DNA from: Sweltsa coloradensis
Lineage: Eukaryota; Arthropoda; Insecta; Plecoptera; Chloroperlidae
Direction: 5' to 3'
NCBI GenBank assembly: GCA_024449915.1
Contig: JAMZAV010001281.1
Location: 1 to 64,000 of the forward strand
Length of the DNA stretch: 64,000 nucleotides
Part shown: one piece after another, positions 49,851 to 62,236 of the stretch
Numbering within the stretch: the first letter of the stretch is position 1
Layout of the letters: each line of letters starts with the position of its first letter
Position numbers and translations under genes: made by a program
The notes under the pieces: model-generated
The model's database searches: none
What the model saw: only the letters and a program-made list of their open reading frames with translations
What the model was told of the DNA's origin: nothing

Positions 49851-52475
49851 GAAGTGTCAAGCCCGAAGGCAAGACTACAATGTTATCGCCACGACGCGTC
49901 TCTATATGCCTACTGTAACGTCTCCACAAATTGGTCGACTTGTAAAAGCAAGTACACTTTTGGAATCCCAAACTGACCCTCCGAGCTACTCTAATCAAAC
50001 TTGGAACCGCTCACAGTGAGGGCGAAATGAGTATTTCTCAAGGAAAAGTAACTAACAGTTACAACAACGGTGACCATGCCGTTGAGCTGTATAATATTTG
50101 CTAGTGTGAGTGTGAAAGACCACGAAGCTATTTATCCCCGATAAGAAACTGTAGAGTAAACTTCTACACAGAGTATCGGTTTTGCTGTAATAAGGTGAAG
50201 TTTCATTGCTCTAACCAATCCTTGGGAACGAGGTAATCGTCTTCTGACACGAATGTGGATTAACGGACAAATCTGTGTAGGAAATTGTGAATGTATAAAT
50301 AATTATTGACGTTTAGATTGAAAGGCGTGTTGATGCAGTGTTCCCTATTGTTTGCGTTGTACAAGTTTCGCGTTGTAACGTCTGGCTAGTTACTTCTGCC
50401 GTAGTTTCTCCCCACACGCAAAGACTTGACTCCTACAAAGTGAACGCGTCTCCTGTTGATGATATTAATTCAATTGATTGAATAGGGTTTCAACTTTGAA
50501 GCATTGCTCACGAGGAACAAAATGTATGTAAACTCGTCACATCTCTTCATTCGTAAGACCGCGATTTAAGAACAGTTACTAAGATTAAATGAATTTCAAC
50601 TAGGAAAGTTTCACCCTTCCAGCAACAACTTCTACGTTCGTTCGATAACAATACTGAATATGAAACTAGTTCTCTTAGAGTTAGACGTTGAATGCCTCAT
50701 CAACCGTAACATTTCTCTTGGCATTTTCATAGGGCATGAACAAGCTGTGCGGGGTGCGGTGTGCAGGGTGCAGGGTGCGGGCTCAGAGGGGATCACGATT
50801 TATGATTCTCCCTCCAGGGTACGGTGGCTTGGGGCTCCTGGGTCTTGGGGCATTACTGCTGCTCCGGGGCCTGTTGGCCTATTCATCACGAGAACGAGCA
50901 TACGACACCACCCAACACCAAGCTACTGTTTCAGAGGTGGGGGACCAACTGCACGTGTGTGAAGAGAGAGATCAGAACCAAGGACCAAGATGTATCCCCC
51001 ACACACGGAGGATGTTTCCTCTGAGAGGGAGTGTACGTGGACGTGAGTTGCCAGGGAGCGTGTATACCCCGAGGGCCCGCGGCCGAGGAGGGAACTGGAC
51101 ATGTTGAAAGAGAGACGCGAACGCGATGCCAGTGCACTCAAGCCACTCATGCAAAGAATGAACACAAAAAAGATATTTGTCGAGAACATGGAAAGCACAG
51201 CGTGGGTACACAATCCCGTGAAATGAGAGTAAATAGCTGGCTGATGGTTCTTTGAGTCTTCTGTCCATGTACGCATCGCTGCGCATGTTGACACTCGACA
51301 GTCACCAGTCACCACATACTTTATACGAGGGAAATATTTAGTTGCGTTCCGAGTACGATGAACAGAACGAATAACACACAGGGAAATGGCAATAAATCGT
51401 TTCCACATATCCACATTCACCGTGGATGTGAAGGTCCGAGCACAGCGACGATCTGTGCTCGCGCCGCACTCGCATTATATATCACGGTTTCTATCCTTTC
51501 TTCCATGTATGGAATATTCTATTAACCACCACATTGATTAGGCCTAGTTTACATGCAAGTAGTTTGGATGTCACGTACGGAAGAAAGCTCACAGTTACTG
51601 TAACTCAGTTCCCTTCCATCCATCTGTTATTTCCTCATTTAAGCGTAGGTTACACGTAATAGCGTTTGACTGTACTAAGAGTATTGACGTAGCATGGAAA
51701 CAGAATGTTTAAACATATACAGGGCTAAGGCCTCACACAATTACAATAATTCATTAAACAAATATGTTCAAATAGCGAAGCACATTGAATACAATATCTC
51801 TAGCTTACACCTTGGTAGGCCATATCCGCCCTCGCTTCTGTATGGCTACATAAAGAATAACGCCTGAAACACACGGACAGGCCACACCTGACTAGCTGGT
51901 CCAGAAGTAGCAATGGTTTGCCATGTGTCACAACCGTTCTGCACAAAACCCATTCCATAAACTCCACATAAATTCAGCTACATAATACAATTCATTTTAA
52001 TTCCATATAAATGAAGCTTTGTAGGCTGAATTAACGTAAACCCAGATTAATATTTATGCAATAAATCCATTTCAAAAGGGAACACTAGAATGAAATGTGG
52101 AAGTAGTTCCTGTCACGCGCTGTCTGTGGCAACGCCGAGTTAGTAAGTGTTAACACCTTGCACAGAGTTTCAACACGAAGCGATCAAGAGAATAGAATTA
52201 CTTCACATTGGCCTACATTTCAGGCTGAACTGCCTAAAGAATAATTACATCACTGCATTGGATTCGAGACTAATTGAAATCCAATAAAGGAAACACCGGA
52301 TGCGAACTACCACCGCAGAAAAGGCCACATTCATCCAAAACACTTCGTCGTTAGTTATTAATATTATACACAGAAGCCACAAGCCAGTGAGAATGTTTGA
52401 AAAATATTTCACTTTAAATATTTTCTTTAATTATTAATGTTTGAAGTAACACCGTCTTTAACTATTTGGCTGTGG
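49851..52475. other. Region downstream of the oaf exon, no further gene recognised
   Basis: A GC-richer patch at 50740-51110 gives overlapping open frames in several frames on both strands without conserved motifs, and starts with a GTGCGG/GTGCAGG-type repeat (50750-50780). The part just below 52475 should include the oaf 3' UTR. An ATTAAA hexamer on the minus strand at 52431-52426, about 45 bases after the stop codon, is a possible polyadenylation signal. Confidence 0.45.
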
Positions 52476-52818
52476 TCATTCGTCCCATAAGCAAAGTTGC
52501 TTTTGCCGCACGTAATATGAAAATAAACTACACTTTTTACAAGTTTTGATGCCACAACGATAACTCCCGCTCGCCGCGCTCTTACCGTCCCCCTTGCCTT
52601 TACAATACTTGAGTCCGCAGGGGTACCAACTGATACACATCTCCAGCTGGCAGGTGCACGGCGACCACAGGTCGGCTGTCTCTAGACAACGGTTGGCACT
52701 TCTGGAGGACATGTCTTCGATGGAGTTTGTAGAGGGCAGTCTGAGGTGCGGGGCGGCGGGTACTGGCGGGAAGCGAGAGGTGGCCCCTAGGAGAGCCGAC
52801 AGTGAAGCCTCTAAGCCC
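52476..52818 (-). CDS. oaf: Out at first (oaf) homologue, terminal coding exon
   Basis: This exon encodes 113 residues plus a TGA stop (52478-52476) and is the C-terminal part of an Out at first protein, a secreted animal protein family known from Drosophila and vertebrates. The diagnostic cysteine-rich end is clear: SPCTCQLEMC, CISWYPCGLKYC, YRCGIKTCKKC and the terminal RQKQLCLWDE. On the minus strand the exon follows an acceptor GCCTTATTGTTTCAG at 52833-52819, giving a phase-2 junction that supplies the last base of a codon. The N-terminal half of the residues (GLEASLSALL onward, rich in Pro, Ser and Ala) is the variable linker expected before the cysteine block. Earlier exons, with the signal peptide and conserved N-terminal domain, should lie above 53.4 kb or outside the window. 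Lack of stops and conserved cysteines argue for a functional gene. Its molecular function is poorly understood. Confidence 0.88.
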
Positions 52819-52966
52819 CTGAAACAATAAGGCGCACATGGTAGCCTAGTTACGAGGGTTGTAGCTGGTGCGGGGCGGCGACAAGAAGTGCTAAAATGTT
52901 GCGGGAACATAGGAACATATAAATCGCCACTGTCACCAAGGTAGCTAATGAAGTACAAAGGGTATC

Positions 52967-53364
52967 ACTCTGCACTCGTGTCAACACAGATCAGGCGCCA
53001 CTGCTGCCTGAGGAAGGATCAGTGACGCGCACGTCAGGTACCGAGGGCTAGTTTAACGAGTCTTACTGATAATAAGAGTCGGGCTGAGAAGGACTCACGG
53101 CTGGGGAGAAAGTTTTAAAATGATCGAGTGATCTTCTATCTATTGAAGTGTAATCACAGCAGAGATACTCTGCACTCGTGTCAACACAGATCAGGCGCCA
53201 CTGCTGCCTGAGGAAGGATCAGTGACGCGCACGTCAGGTACCGAGGGCTAGTTTAACGAGACTTACTGATAATAAGAGTCGGGCTGAGAAGGACTCACGG
53301 CTGGGGAGAAAGTTTTAAAATGATCGAGTGATCTTCTATCTATTGAAGTGTAATCACAGCAGAG
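52967..53364. repeat. 200-bp tandem duplication, nearly perfect, in the oaf intron
   Basis: 52967-53164 and 53167-53364 match base for base at an offset of 200, except one seen difference (GAGTCTTACTG versus GAGACTTACTG). Landmarks are CTCTGCACTCGTGTCAACAC, CAGTGACGCGCACGTCAGG and TGATCGAGTGATCTTC. It lies about 150 bases upstream (in transcription sense) of the oaf terminal exon. Confidence 0.95.
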
Positions 53365-56068
53365 CGATTAGTTCCAGTCTGGCTGCACGGCCTCAGATTA
53401 TACCTCCAATATTTATGATTGATTATACATGGAAATATTATCGTAAATTAAAATATGACAACCAAGCCATTTTGATCAATTACCATTGTACAACGTGTGA
53501 CTAATCTCAGCGGATTACCAAACTTCTCTTCATTAAATGCGTCACCTATAATTCAATCAGCTATTTTTGACACGCACATTAATACAACAAAAATGGCGGT
53601 GTTGTCGTTTGGAGTGATATACGTGCTTGATAATGGACACAGATTTGCGTTGTACTATGCAATTTGAATCGCCGAATATAAATGAAAAGAGTATGTATAT
53701 TTTGTTAGGGGCAGATAGATGATTTGTTAGAAAAATGTTAGTTTATATGCATACTACCAAAAAAATAAAACACTGTAAAACCTACTTATATTTCATTCGA
53801 TTTTGTCTGTTTTTAATATTAGATTAAAGCATCAGTGATTGAAATTAAATCCATACATTTGAATACCAAACTAATTTATGAGATAACAAAATGTTTTGAT
53901 TGCAAATGGTAGATTTGCGTACGCATAATTCCATAATGGAACAAATGTTTTGTCAACACAAAACTACATAATCCTTCGTTCACATTCACGTTTAGTTCAA
54001 ATAGCAATTTATTTCGATAGCAATCGTAATGTTGAAAACACACGCGTACTTTGCTAGCACGTCGAATTATTGTGTGTTTGTTTCATAAACTGTCAGAGTA
54101 CCACGCTCGGCCGATCAAAATCCTGAGAAACAAATTTACACTAATGGAAGTATTTACTAACCTCAATTGTATTTCCTACACGTATTATGACAGGACTTAG
54201 CGCTGGGTGCAATGTTTATTTATTTACATATGATTGAATATACTGCATTGCTACCATATTGCATTATAATTACTATTCAAATTTTAAAAACATGATAAAC
54301 GTATAAGAGAAAACATAAATTTTATACAATATAAGCTACCAATTATAACTTCTAAATTTATTCATGACTATTTTTTCAGAGACCGAGTAAGTGTAGTCAA
54401 ATTTAAGTAAATTTACCTAATAGTTCATAAAATAACCATGTGCAACGATATATATGAAGACGAATTGATACAAAAAATGATATTAAAAATAACAGAACAT
54501 ACAAAAACATTAAATAACAATTACGAATCAAAAACGTACTTGATTAATGATTTTTAAGATTTCGAATTGATGATAAGAAAGAATCGTACCTATATTAGCA
54601 AAAAAGCATTGTGGCAAGAAGTAAAAAGCTAGGAAGATTGATTGAAACGTGAACCAGCTGGCACAGCCGAGTAGAACGAGAAGGACCTTGAAGTCTCAAT
54701 AAGACAACGAACATTTGTACAGGCGCATGCCTTAAAGCGATGCCTAATGCCGACCATGTACACGGTGTTTTATATTCTTAGTTGGTTGGTAAAAACACTC
54801 GAAGGAATTGACGTAAGAAAAATACTTTCAAAATGGATAGTTTACTATAGGCGACGTATTGTAGACCTCCAGGTGCATTGGGTGAACGCCCAGTTAGGAA
54901 GGAATGTCCAATCATCCCCAGGAGTTGGCCTAACACTTGGAACGCGCGAACAATGTGAATGCAGGAAGAATATAAGGCACGACTTCACGGGGATCAAACC
55001 AGACTTATCGGTGCAGCTATGTTCGGCATCATATAAAGGTATATTTCGCCACAGTATGATGTACGGAAAGTTTATAATTCTCTTATAATGGCGGACGGAA
55101 ATTAAGGCATAGTTAATACCCTATTAGTGAAGACACTGGCCAAAGTCGGTCGGAAAAACGCAAGCTTACATGGTATGGAAGTTCTACGCCGGGAATCTCA
55201 AGTTGGAAGCGCACTACTTGCTATTTGTACAGAACTTCCTAAGGCGTTAGTTTTCGTAAACTGCGGAGTAGTGGCGTGAAACTTAACCCTCCAAGTCGCT
55301 ACAGTATTACTAGACATAAATAGATCTTCAAGTTTGATTTCCGATGTTGCAAACATCTCACATGCAAATGTAAAACAAATAAAGCATAGAAAGTGATAAA
55401 ACTAAATATAAGCACTGTGAGATTAGCATAGGCTGCGCAAGAAGTGTCCTTGTTAACATTGAAGCAAGCCATGGGTGCTCTGCCCATCCAATTAGCTCAA
55501 CATGAGGTATCTTGTTCTGCTTTCGAGTATCACCATCTTATTATTCACGACTCTCAGTGAAGCTGTAAGAGGCTACAAGTCATGTCTAGAGTGAACAAGA
55601 GTCTACGTCTGTATAGGTGTGTTGGTTTTGAATGAAGGGTGCACATCCGGCGTCTTCGGCGTTTCGATAAGTACTTATGTTTTTACAATACTCATTTAAA
55701 GACGTTTCACTGAATTACTTTTATAATTAGTATAAGGTGGGAGAAAGAACTGGTGAGAACGTGAATCAAGCACACATTCTTCACCGACACATACTCTACA
55801 CTTCTCAGAGGGCTAGGAGGAAGCTGTTTCTAGAGAGTTGTTGCACGTTGGTGGGATTGTGGTATACCAGCAGTGAAGATCTTGATTAGGTTTTTGCCAA
55901 GATTTCATTCTAGATGTCGACCCTATAAAACAGCCCACGATATCTACTTGGTTAAGTAAGAGAGACAAGATGCTCCTGGTTAGGATTCCTGGTGTGCGGG
56001 TGTTTGGGGCCGACCTGAGAGTCATGAGAGGTACCCGATTTTCGAGTAACAAAAAAGTTTTGAGGGAT
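53365..56068. other. No gene recognised (probably oaf intron)
   Basis: AT-rich sequence. The plus-strand frame 54747-55088 (113 codons) shows no known domain. If the oaf gene continues upstream this is intronic; no earlier oaf exon could be identified by eye. Confidence 0.45.
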
Positions 56069-56212
56069 GGTGGAGGTGCTGGTCCAGGATGTACAAACTT
56101 TATTCGTGGAGGTGCCGGTCCAGGATGTACAAACTTTATTGGTGGAGGTGCCGGTCCAGGATTTACAAACTTTATTGGTGGAGGTGCCGATCCAGACAAT
56201 TCAAAATTTATG
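56069..56212 (-). repeat. 36-bp minisatellite built on the dispersed motif, four units
   Basis: Units at 56069, 56105, 56141 and 56177, each 36 bases: GGTGGAGGTGCCGGTCCAGG followed by ATGTACAAACTTTATT with minor changes. Because 36 is a multiple of three, ORFs stay open through it on both strands. GGTGGAGGTGCCGG is the reverse complement of the CCGGCACCTCCACC core of the dispersed word. Confidence 0.95.
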
Positions 56213-58592
56213 CCTATATAGAAAATGCATTTTAATAAAATACACACAACCGAAAATGAATTGGGAGATAAAGAAAATGTGAGATTATTCACAAAAAAAT
56301 TAAATATACAATTTTACATGCAGTATTAGAACGGCCGTCTATTCCCTACCCTACCCTACCCGACGCGACGCGAAAAGCCATAGCAGTTAAGTGCCCAAAC
56401 CCGACTCGACTGTGAAAACATCTACCCGCACAGTCCTAAAGAAGAGAGGACGGATGGCTGACTGAAGGGTTCTGGAGTTAGACTGACACCAAAGAGGATT
56501 CTAATGAAATAGCCCTTGACTTCCAACTGTCCTCATAACCGGGCGAAGAGAGTTGTTCCCTATGAACTATTATTATAAACTCATTGTTGAATAATTAAAC
56601 TAAATTAGTGTACATTTTATATTGCTATTCAATCATCTACTTAATTAGTATGCTGGATCGCAAAACCAAATAGCCACAATATTCTCTTTGAAATTGATAT
56701 TGTAACATAGCCAATCGGGTTTGTTTTCAGTTAATTTGTGCAAGAGAGTTTCTTAGGTACTCAACTCAACGTATTTCACAAAACTTCCAGAGTATTTACA
56801 CAACATTTAGTTATTTAAGTCCGCTTAAGTTAATTGCCGATCGGAGCTTCGGTCTTAAATTGGTCTTTGCATTATTTAAAGAAGAAGTTACTACTAGAAA
56901 ACAATGTGAGAGTAAGTGAACACCAATACAACTTAGTTGTAGTGTTCTTGAAGCGTGTTAAAACAACTTAACGCTGGCAGTACAGTCTGTGCTAAGAACG
57001 AGGGGCTGTCTTCAGAGGGAGTTCATTTCATTGATGTTTTAGTACACGGACTTGTGACCATGCGGAGAGCCGACGCCATATGACGACCTAGTTGTAGAGT
57101 AGGTCGTTAATTAATAACCCATGGAACAATTAATCATGCAGGGTAATGTGAAAACAGGGTTACAGTTAATAACGCTCACAGTCATATTATTCCATGTACC
57201 GTACGTTATTATTAATATGAATTGTTCTTCAAAGTGTCAGGCTTATGGTTAGCATAGATCTTTTGAAGAAGTAACACGTAAGATCTAGGTCTTTCCGCCA
57301 TCCTTATCAAAACAAAATGGTAAACTATATCAACTGTCCAAATCACCAATAATTACAACAAAAAAAGGAACCGATTTAAGTTTAACAATAACACCAACAA
57401 TTAATAATGAACTATCATATTAGAATTTTCCACCAGTATAATTTATAAAATTCACAAACAAGACTGTTTCTCCGTTAATTCACGTTACTTACTAATACTA
57501 CTTTATCCCGTTTTCATTACGAGCATCCTACCTGGGAACGTCTTCTTGTTCGACCAGCCGATGTGAAAGTTAGCAGAAACAAGTAGCTACGTTACCCGTA
57601 TTCGATCAACCTTCAAGGCGATAACTGACAAAATTTAACAACAAACACAACAGGATCCATGGCCCCACCTCATTTTTGCGCCATTATTTGGTTATGACTT
57701 TAGAGGTTAAGTTGAAAGCGTCGTTTCGCCAGATCAAATTTGTTTTGTACGAGATGTGAAATGAATTGAATAAACGATATAAGTGATAAATAAACGATAA
57801 ATGAATGAAATAAACTAACACCATGATTTATGTATTACAACTAGTTCGTTATTAAGGTTATGTTTGGGTTGCTTACTTTTCTAGACAATGGCGGTGATAT
57901 GTGTGTGCGTGTTGGTATTGCACTTTGAGAACATTGCGCACAACAATGTATAGCCTATCAGTGCGAGCTAAGGTATATAGAGCGAGAGAGAGAGATTCAG
58001 TGTTGGTTGACAAGTTAACGCCAGGGAACCCCGGCCGGGCATCGTATAAATCACTTTAGCTTCGATTTGAGATCGATTTGGACATCTTTGCCGAGGATCA
58101 CTATTTCACGTTTAACAGGAATAAACGTTTCGTCGTCTCCGGGCGAGCGAGATAGTACAAAGTGAGGCTTCCGTGCGCCCCGGTTCCTTGTAAGGAAATC
58201 TATTTCCGGTGTCACAAAGCAAACATCACTGCAGACTGGATCCCCCCCTCCCCTCCAGGTGGCGGCATGGCATTCAGCGCCGCATGAATAATATACTGGA
58301 CGGCATGGAGCAACTTCTTTTTAAAACTGTGTATTGTTTCGAATGATAATGAGTGGAAATGAATGCTTTAAAGAATAATTTGAAAGTTTCGTGATTAAAG
58401 CAGAACTTAAGACCAGGCCGTGCACTCTCGGAGGAAAGTCACAGAGAGACAGAAAGTTGCGAAAGTTCATACCTGGGCGTGTCAGCTGAGGTGGAGTTTG
58501 ATTGAAGCAGCGACGAGCGAGTTAATGAGCTATACCTCGTGACGGATTTCTTATGTATTATCCTATCCATCACCCATACGCTGTACTCTCAA
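56213..58592. other. No gene recognised
   Basis: 56350-56376 repeats CCCTACCCTACCCGACGCGACGCGA. A CpG-richer stretch at 58000-58290 (CCCCGGCCGGGC, GGCGAGCGAGA) could be promoter-like, but no transcript evidence is available. Otherwise nothing identified. Confidence 0.45.
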
Positions 58593-58738
58593 TATAGTTG
58601 TTCCAAAGAAAGTAAGCAGATGCTGACGTCACCGGCGGGTGGATTGCAGCCAATCAGCGGTCCCAGATTTAAAATACTGATCGCTCATTGGCCCGCCGAA
58701 ACCGCGCTCATCTGCTTACTTGCTTCGGAGCAACTATA
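58593..58738. mobile_element. 146-bp MITE with 30-base inverted ends, CRE-like and CCAAT boxes
   Basis: TATAGTTGTTCCAAAGAAAG through GCAGATG (58593-58622) matches the reverse complement of 58709-58738 at 27 of 30 positions. Interior GGCGGG..CCAATCAGCG and CGCTCATTGGCCCGCC extend the inversion. The element contains TGACGTCA (58624-58631), CCAATCAG and ATTGGC in a GC-rich core. TA at each end suggests a Tc1/mariner-like TA target, but this is inference. No ORF. Confidence 0.75.
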
Positions 58739-61700
58739 GCATCATCTCGTTGATGGCAACCAGCTAACAAGAGATCAAGACCTACAAGAATGAAGGGAGT
58801 TTTCGAAATTCATATGCGATTTCTTTAGACTTTTTAATGCAAAACATAATAATATTTCTTCGGTAGAGTAGAAAACATAAGAAATGCCACCATTATAGAT
58901 GATTAGTACAAAGAGAGGAGAGCCCGCTCGATGCAATGTCAATTCATATGTCCGACAACGTACATAATTGAATCTCCAGTCGGTTAAAAGCTTTTCTCCG
59001 TGCGACGCAGTTGAACCCCTCCCCCCCTACTCGCCCTGTACAACAGCAATTGTGTTAAATGTTAAATGGAGTCGAGCTTGGTGATTCGATTAAGGAATCG
59101 TTTTCCTCAATTAAGTCGTCGAATCTTCTGCGGTAAGCGAGTTCAATTTACTTCCAATTTCCTTTACGTCTACTGAGGTCTCCGATTACACCATTTTAAT
59201 AAGATGACCGTCCAATTAGCCCCTGCAGGTCAACAGAGCCGAGTAATAATGGGCATATGTTTTACCGATATCTTATTACCAGTAGGATGATTAACGCAAC
59301 CAGCAACACTGGAATACTCATTAAACAAATTGGTTGTTCAGTTTAGTTCGCTAAAATTGAAGCGAGGAGATTTTCATTTACTTCGGCGTCTGATTAAAGA
59401 GCACGAAAGCGATGTTGACGCCGACAAAAAGGTTCAAGGAAGCTAAACGCTTCAGAAATTGGAACGTATTTGTCGGGGTTTGCGTCTCGATTATGCAATT
59501 ATGTAATTACACTTAAATATAATTACCTGATGGTTGGTGATAATGGGCGATTCTACCCCCTCTCCTCCCCTGCCCTGTATGCATATGGTATTCAAACCCA
59601 CGACAATTAGGGCCCAAAACTTTAGAATTGTTCACAAGACGATTAATGTTTGATATTGGTATTTTCACAATTAATAATAGGAAATAAAGTGAACGCATTT
59701 AAACTTTTTGTGATTTCATTTTAACATGACACAAATCGTAACTATTATTAAATATTCTTTCTTGACCTTTCTTTAAAGGAATGATCGTAAGAAACGTGCC
59801 CAGGAACAATTTGCAACAAAATTCAGAAAGCTGAATAGGTCTCGGTTGTGGGGACAGTCGGGGAAGAAAATAAGCGTATCCCTACCATTTCACAACGCAT
59901 ATTTAGTCATAAAATTTAAATTAAAGACGAGGGAAGAAAATACACACAATCACATAGTGAATTCTTCATGTTTTACAGTTGATAGTGGGTACCATTATAT
60001 GTCGCCAACCCGGCTCGATTAACGAAAATAAAAGATAGATTACAAGTGTTTAGGTGTTTATTTTGCGAGTTGATGCCTAAACCGAAACATTTCACTGATT
60101 CACGCGTGCATTCCTACATAGAAGGACGCGGTTCCGAGTTCTTGGTGGAGGTGCCGGGTCAGACTTATTAGGAGTCAATTTTCCTCATCCAGTTGTCATC
60201 TGATTAATATGCAATTTTACGCGGCTGTCAAGCAAGAATATGTTCATTTTTCTACGACCAAAGATAACTTACATTATCGCGGATTAGCTACAAATAAATT
60301 CCTAAATTTACCAATTTTGTCGATTTTAGACAAAATCAAAATCCTCAAAATTAATTAATTACGGATTGAGTGTGATTGTTTTTTCTTTAATGTGCCTCTA
60401 GAGAAGGCTGTATATACCTGGTCAAAGTTTGGTATCAATCTGATATTTCCTGGCTTCATGCAGAAGGTGCTTCTAAATGAATTACTGGCTATGCACGCCA
60501 TGTTAAACACACAGAGGTGAAGGAATTTAATAACGGTGATAACTGTGCATATGAAAACACGCACTGCTGCTTTGATAATACATTTATACTTTGATATATA
60601 TTATTATATTATATTATTATATATTTTGATTATAAACAAAGATTCCATTTATAAAACGTATTATATTATTAGTTTTGTACATTCGACTTTGATTACTATA
60701 TTAAACATCCTACAAAGGAAATAGTCCGGCATATTTGTCTCTAATAAGCTGAGCCGTTGTAATAAACTTTAAATACAGAATATTTAAAGTGCGTTCTGTG
60801 TTCTAGCTCAAAGTTTAATTAAATACGTAACACAAAAGGTCCTCGAAGCAAATGTTCCTAGACTAATAAGTAGGAGTTATATTTAACCCTCACTCACTGT
60901 GTTCCGAGAGGTACTTCTCTCATTCGACGCAGGATATCACGATACATAATCCATCATTGTTTGACTTTTCATATTAATTTTACAATACATACGACAAAAC
61001 CAGAATTTCTTTACCGAGACTCGCAAATTATTACATGGAAATAACGAATTGACCAATTGGTCAAGATCACCAGATTGCGCTCATATTTTAGTTTTGGCAA
61101 GTTCACGAAATAAGTGAAGTTGTAAAATAAGAATAAGTTGTCAAAAACGGAACTATCTACGTGAAAGTTCCAATCATCCTCCGAAATAGCCCCTTAAGGA
61201 ATTTAGATCCTTCGAGCAGATTTAAAAGTTAACGATGTATACAAAATCGTGGAAATCTAAAAGACATACATAAAAATCTTAATACGTGACTGATTCTCGG
61301 AATTACACGAAGTCAGCACAACCAGGAACATTTTAGTTGTTCATATCACACAGTACAAAGTAAAACAGAGAGTCGTGTTCGTTTCGTAGACTTTTATGTA
61401 CATATTTTCTGTATTCGTTCAAAGTTCCCACAAAATAGTAATTCCTAAGTTACCATGTTCCTTATGATAGAAAAGAAACGCGTTCTCATAAGTTAGTTCT
61501 TTAAAATGTACTCGTTCGTGGAAACGCGTTATACTATATGAGAACGCGATCTCATGCCAGTTGTTGGTAATTGGTCAATGGCAACCTCGCCTAGATTTTC
61601 GACACTAGTTCGCTTTATGTTCTGAAGGGAAGCTGCATGGCCGGCTTACGCTGTATTTCGGTGATACGACCAGCATTATATTACTCGGGGACAAACAGAA

Positions 61701-62221
61701 ATGCTAAATCCAACTAATTTACATAACAACAAGAACACACAATGAAAGCAACACAAATTATTGTTATGCAATTAATAGGATAATTAATCATAGCATGATA
61801 CGGCTTCTAGTTTGTCCTCGATATACGTGATCTATCAGAGAGATGGGACAAGATTTTTCCCATACGGGTGGTCGTCAACTCAAGGCTCAACCACTCTTGT
61901 AAAAATCCGTATGTGTATTGTTAGCCATTCTGCACCACGACTAAAATACAGATGATTTTAATTATAGGAATATACTAGAGTGAAAATAAGGAGAAATATA
62001 AAAATAATTCAAGCTCCAGAAACGGTAGTGATAATTTTTAGTTTGCGTTATTTTTAGTGAAATAATTATAGGAATGTGTGAGCCAATGTAACATGGTTGA
62101 GAAGTGACATGGTAGGCACACTGTTAGTGGCAAACTTAATGTTTTCCAAAAGTTTCACAATAAAACCGTGTTAATGTAAAACAAAGTACGCATTATTCAA
62201 GCAGATGTTTTGCTCGAACTT
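58739..62221. other. No gene recognised
   Basis: AT-rich spacer; 60590-60640 is nearly pure A and T. One dispersed-motif copy on the minus strand at 60142-60159. Confidence 0.5.
60142..60160 (-). repeat. Dispersed motif, copy H (minus strand)
   Basis: Plus strand TTGGTGGAGGTGCCGGGTC, the complement of GACCCGGCACCTCCACCAA. One of two places where the word lies on the minus strand, the other being the 36-bp minisatellite. Confidence 0.85.
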
Positions 62222-62236
62222 GGGGGGGGGGGGGGG
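62222..62236. repeat. G15 homopolymer
   Basis: Fifteen consecutive G on the plus strand, in an AT-rich context. Confidence 0.95.

Noticed and set aside
50660..51420. Overlapping 100-165-codon ORFs on both strands
   Set aside because: Open frames in several frames at once reflect locally higher GC; no motif or splice pattern could be supported.
55813..56292. 159-codon minus-strand proline-rich ORF
   Set aside because: The Pro-rich core is only the 36-bp minisatellite read in frame; the remainder shows no known domain.
58000..58290. CpG-richer promoter region
   Set aside because: Composition is suggestive, but no TATA, initiator or first exon could be tied to a gene.
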